From Microbacterium sp. 2FI (GTDB lineage: Bacteria; Actinomycetota; Actinomycetes; Actinomycetales; Microbacteriaceae), in contig NZ_SCMR01000023.1 in NCBI RefSeq assembly GCF_005502885.1, positions 1-62,119 on the forward strand: a stretch of DNA of 62,119 bases, read 5' to 3'. This document shows, in pieces, positions 61,407 through 62,119 of the stretch (positions are counted from its first letter, which is position 1; the number at the start of each line of letters is the position of its first letter). The notes under the pieces are model-generated. The model ran no database searches. It was given only the letters and a program-made list of their open reading frames with translations, and had not been told where the DNA came from. Made by a program: the position numbers and the translations under genes.

Positions 61407-61943
61407 GTGAGATCGCGCGCGCTGACCGGGGCCGTCGCCCTGCTGCTGCTCGCGAGCGCGCTCAGCGCGTGCACTCCGTCTCCCGAGCCCACCGAGCCGA
61501 CGCCCCTCTTCGCGAGCGAGGCCGAGGCATTCGCGGCCGCCGAGGAGACGTATCGCGCCTACGTCGACGCCCTGAACCAGGTCGATCTGAGCGACCCCGC
61601 GACCTTCGAGGACGTGTACGCCTGGACAACGGGTGACCTGAACAGGTCGGATCGGCAGGGGCTCACCACCTACCATGCTGAGGGCACGGTCGTATCTGGC
61701 GAGTCGTCGGTCGCTCTCGTCGAGGGCTCGACTGCAAACATCTCGCGTGGAACGGTCGATCTTGCGGTCTGCCTGGACGTCTCGAACATCGACGTGCGTG
61801 ATTCCGACGGCAACTCAGTAGTTGACCCGGATCGCACCCCGGTGCAGAGCCTCGTCGTTTCGCTATCCCCCTCAACGTACTCACCAACCGCGCTTCAGAT
61901 CGAAGCCATTGGCCCTCGAGTTGACGGCCCAAGTTGCAGCTAA
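61407..61943 (+). CDS. Lipoprotein of unknown function
   Basis: This 178-residue protein has a lipoprotein signal with LLLASALSAC (lipidated cysteine about residue 22) and a Pro/Glu-rich linker. The mature part has two further cysteines (AVCLDV and the C-terminal SCS) and a short alpha-beta domain. The start is GTG with no clear ribosome site. By eye, the second half of the gene is clearly less GC-rich than the first. No family was recognised. Confidence 0.75.
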   Translation: MRSRALTGAVALLLLASALSACTPSPEPTEPTPLFASEAEAFAAAEETYRAYVDALNQVDLSDPATFEDVYAWTTGDLNRSDRQGLTTYHAEGTVVSGESSVALVEGSTANISRGTVDLAVCLDVSNIDVRDSDGNSVVDPDRTPVQSLVVSLSPSTYSPTALQIEAIGPRVDGPSCS

Positions 61944-62119
61944 CCGCGGTTGCGCTCGCATTCGTGCTCGCGACCACACTCAGCGCCCCGACAGATCGTG
62001 AGCAGTGCCACGACGTCGGAACATGGACCACGACATGCACCGCTAACTCCGGAACCCAGGTAGACATCTCCGCTGGCATGACCCACCCGGGCACGGAATC
62101 CCCCACGCGCCCGTCGACC
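61934..62119 (+). CDS. Secreted or anchored protein gene, 3' partial
   Basis: A frame starting with TTG at 61934, overlapping the lipoprotein gene by ten bases, stays open to the end of the window. Its first residues, MQLTAVALAFVLATTLSA, look like a signal peptide, followed by cysteines in REQCHDVGTWTTTCTA. The C-terminus is outside. The overlap suggests a two-gene unit with the lipoprotein. Start codon and product are uncertain. Confidence 0.5.
   Translation, partial: MQLTAVALAFVLATTLSAPTDREQCHDVGTWTTTCTANSGTQVDISAGMTHPGTESPTRPST

Noticed and set aside
61208..61636. Plus-strand open frame overlapping the lipoprotein start
   Set aside because: The product is Arg-rich with no domain and runs out of frame through the lipoprotein gene, which has a clear signal peptide.

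Overview
The window reads as chromosomal DNA of a high-GC Gram-positive actinobacterium. Codon third positions are almost all G or C, GTG starts are common, several genes look leaderless, and RbpA, WhiA, OpcA and DUF3099, all actinobacterial families, are present. The gene neighbourhoods and the very frequent octamer GGATGCCG/CGGCATCC fit Microbacteriaceae, most likely Microbacterium; the genus is an inference. No rRNA, tRNA, CRISPR array, insertion sequence or prophage was seen. Almost all of the window is core chromosome.

Layout. (1) 1-2016: small membrane proteins and a SURF1-type oxidase assembly factor. (2) 2023-8610: an ABC-F ATPase, then a siderophore-iron import operon on the minus strand (siderophore-interacting reductase, two FecCD permeases, ATPase, binding lipoprotein) with a DtxR/IdeR-type iron box on its first promoter and a strong terminator. 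(3) 8634-15289: a minus-strand run of sufB, sufD, Rieske ferredoxin, sufC, sufT, a MalY/PatB C-S lyase and an MFS exporter. (4) 15424-17914: heme A and heme O synthases (ctaA, ctaB) around a small membrane protein, with a possible leader ORF before ctaA. (5) 18231-26432: a plus-strand pentose-phosphate operon, tkt-tal-pgi-zwf-opcA-pgl. (6) 26474-32957: rbpA, secG, then the gap-pgk-tpiA glycolytic operon, superoxide dismutase, whiA and rapZ, all minus strand. (7) 32980-44144: excision repair genes uvrC, uvrA and uvrB with an OhrR-like regulator, a zinc-ribbon microprotein, a secreted 5'-nucleotidase and coaE.

(8) 44194-48259: a two-component system of unusual layout. An OmpR-type response regulator faces, tail to tail, a histidine kinase translationally coupled to a membrane protein with a degenerate GGDEF domain. 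(9) 48301-53250: a GIY-YIG protein with a zinc ribbon, rpsA with a strong terminator, a PH-domain membrane protein, a zinc alcohol dehydrogenase and a secreted protein. (10) 53352-59756: a 22-bp inverted repeat, an NADP-dependent oxidoreductase controlled from a divergent promoter by a TetR regulator fused to DUF1653, an APC permease, a serine hydrolase, and an NSS transporter with its MetS-like small subunit. (11) 59803-62119: a PEP mutase/isocitrate lyase-like enzyme, a YchJ protein, a 376-bp gap with hairpins, a lipoprotein, and a secreted-protein gene running off the edge, where GC content falls.

The genes serve iron uptake, Fe-S and heme supply, the NADPH-producing pentose pathway, oxidative defence and DNA repair. 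The least expected items are the TetR-DUF1653 fusion with its operator in the promoter spacer, the kinase/degenerate-GGDEF pair with 11-bp repeats before the response regulator, the suf operon without sufS/sufU, and the OhrR-like regulator without an Ohr gene.
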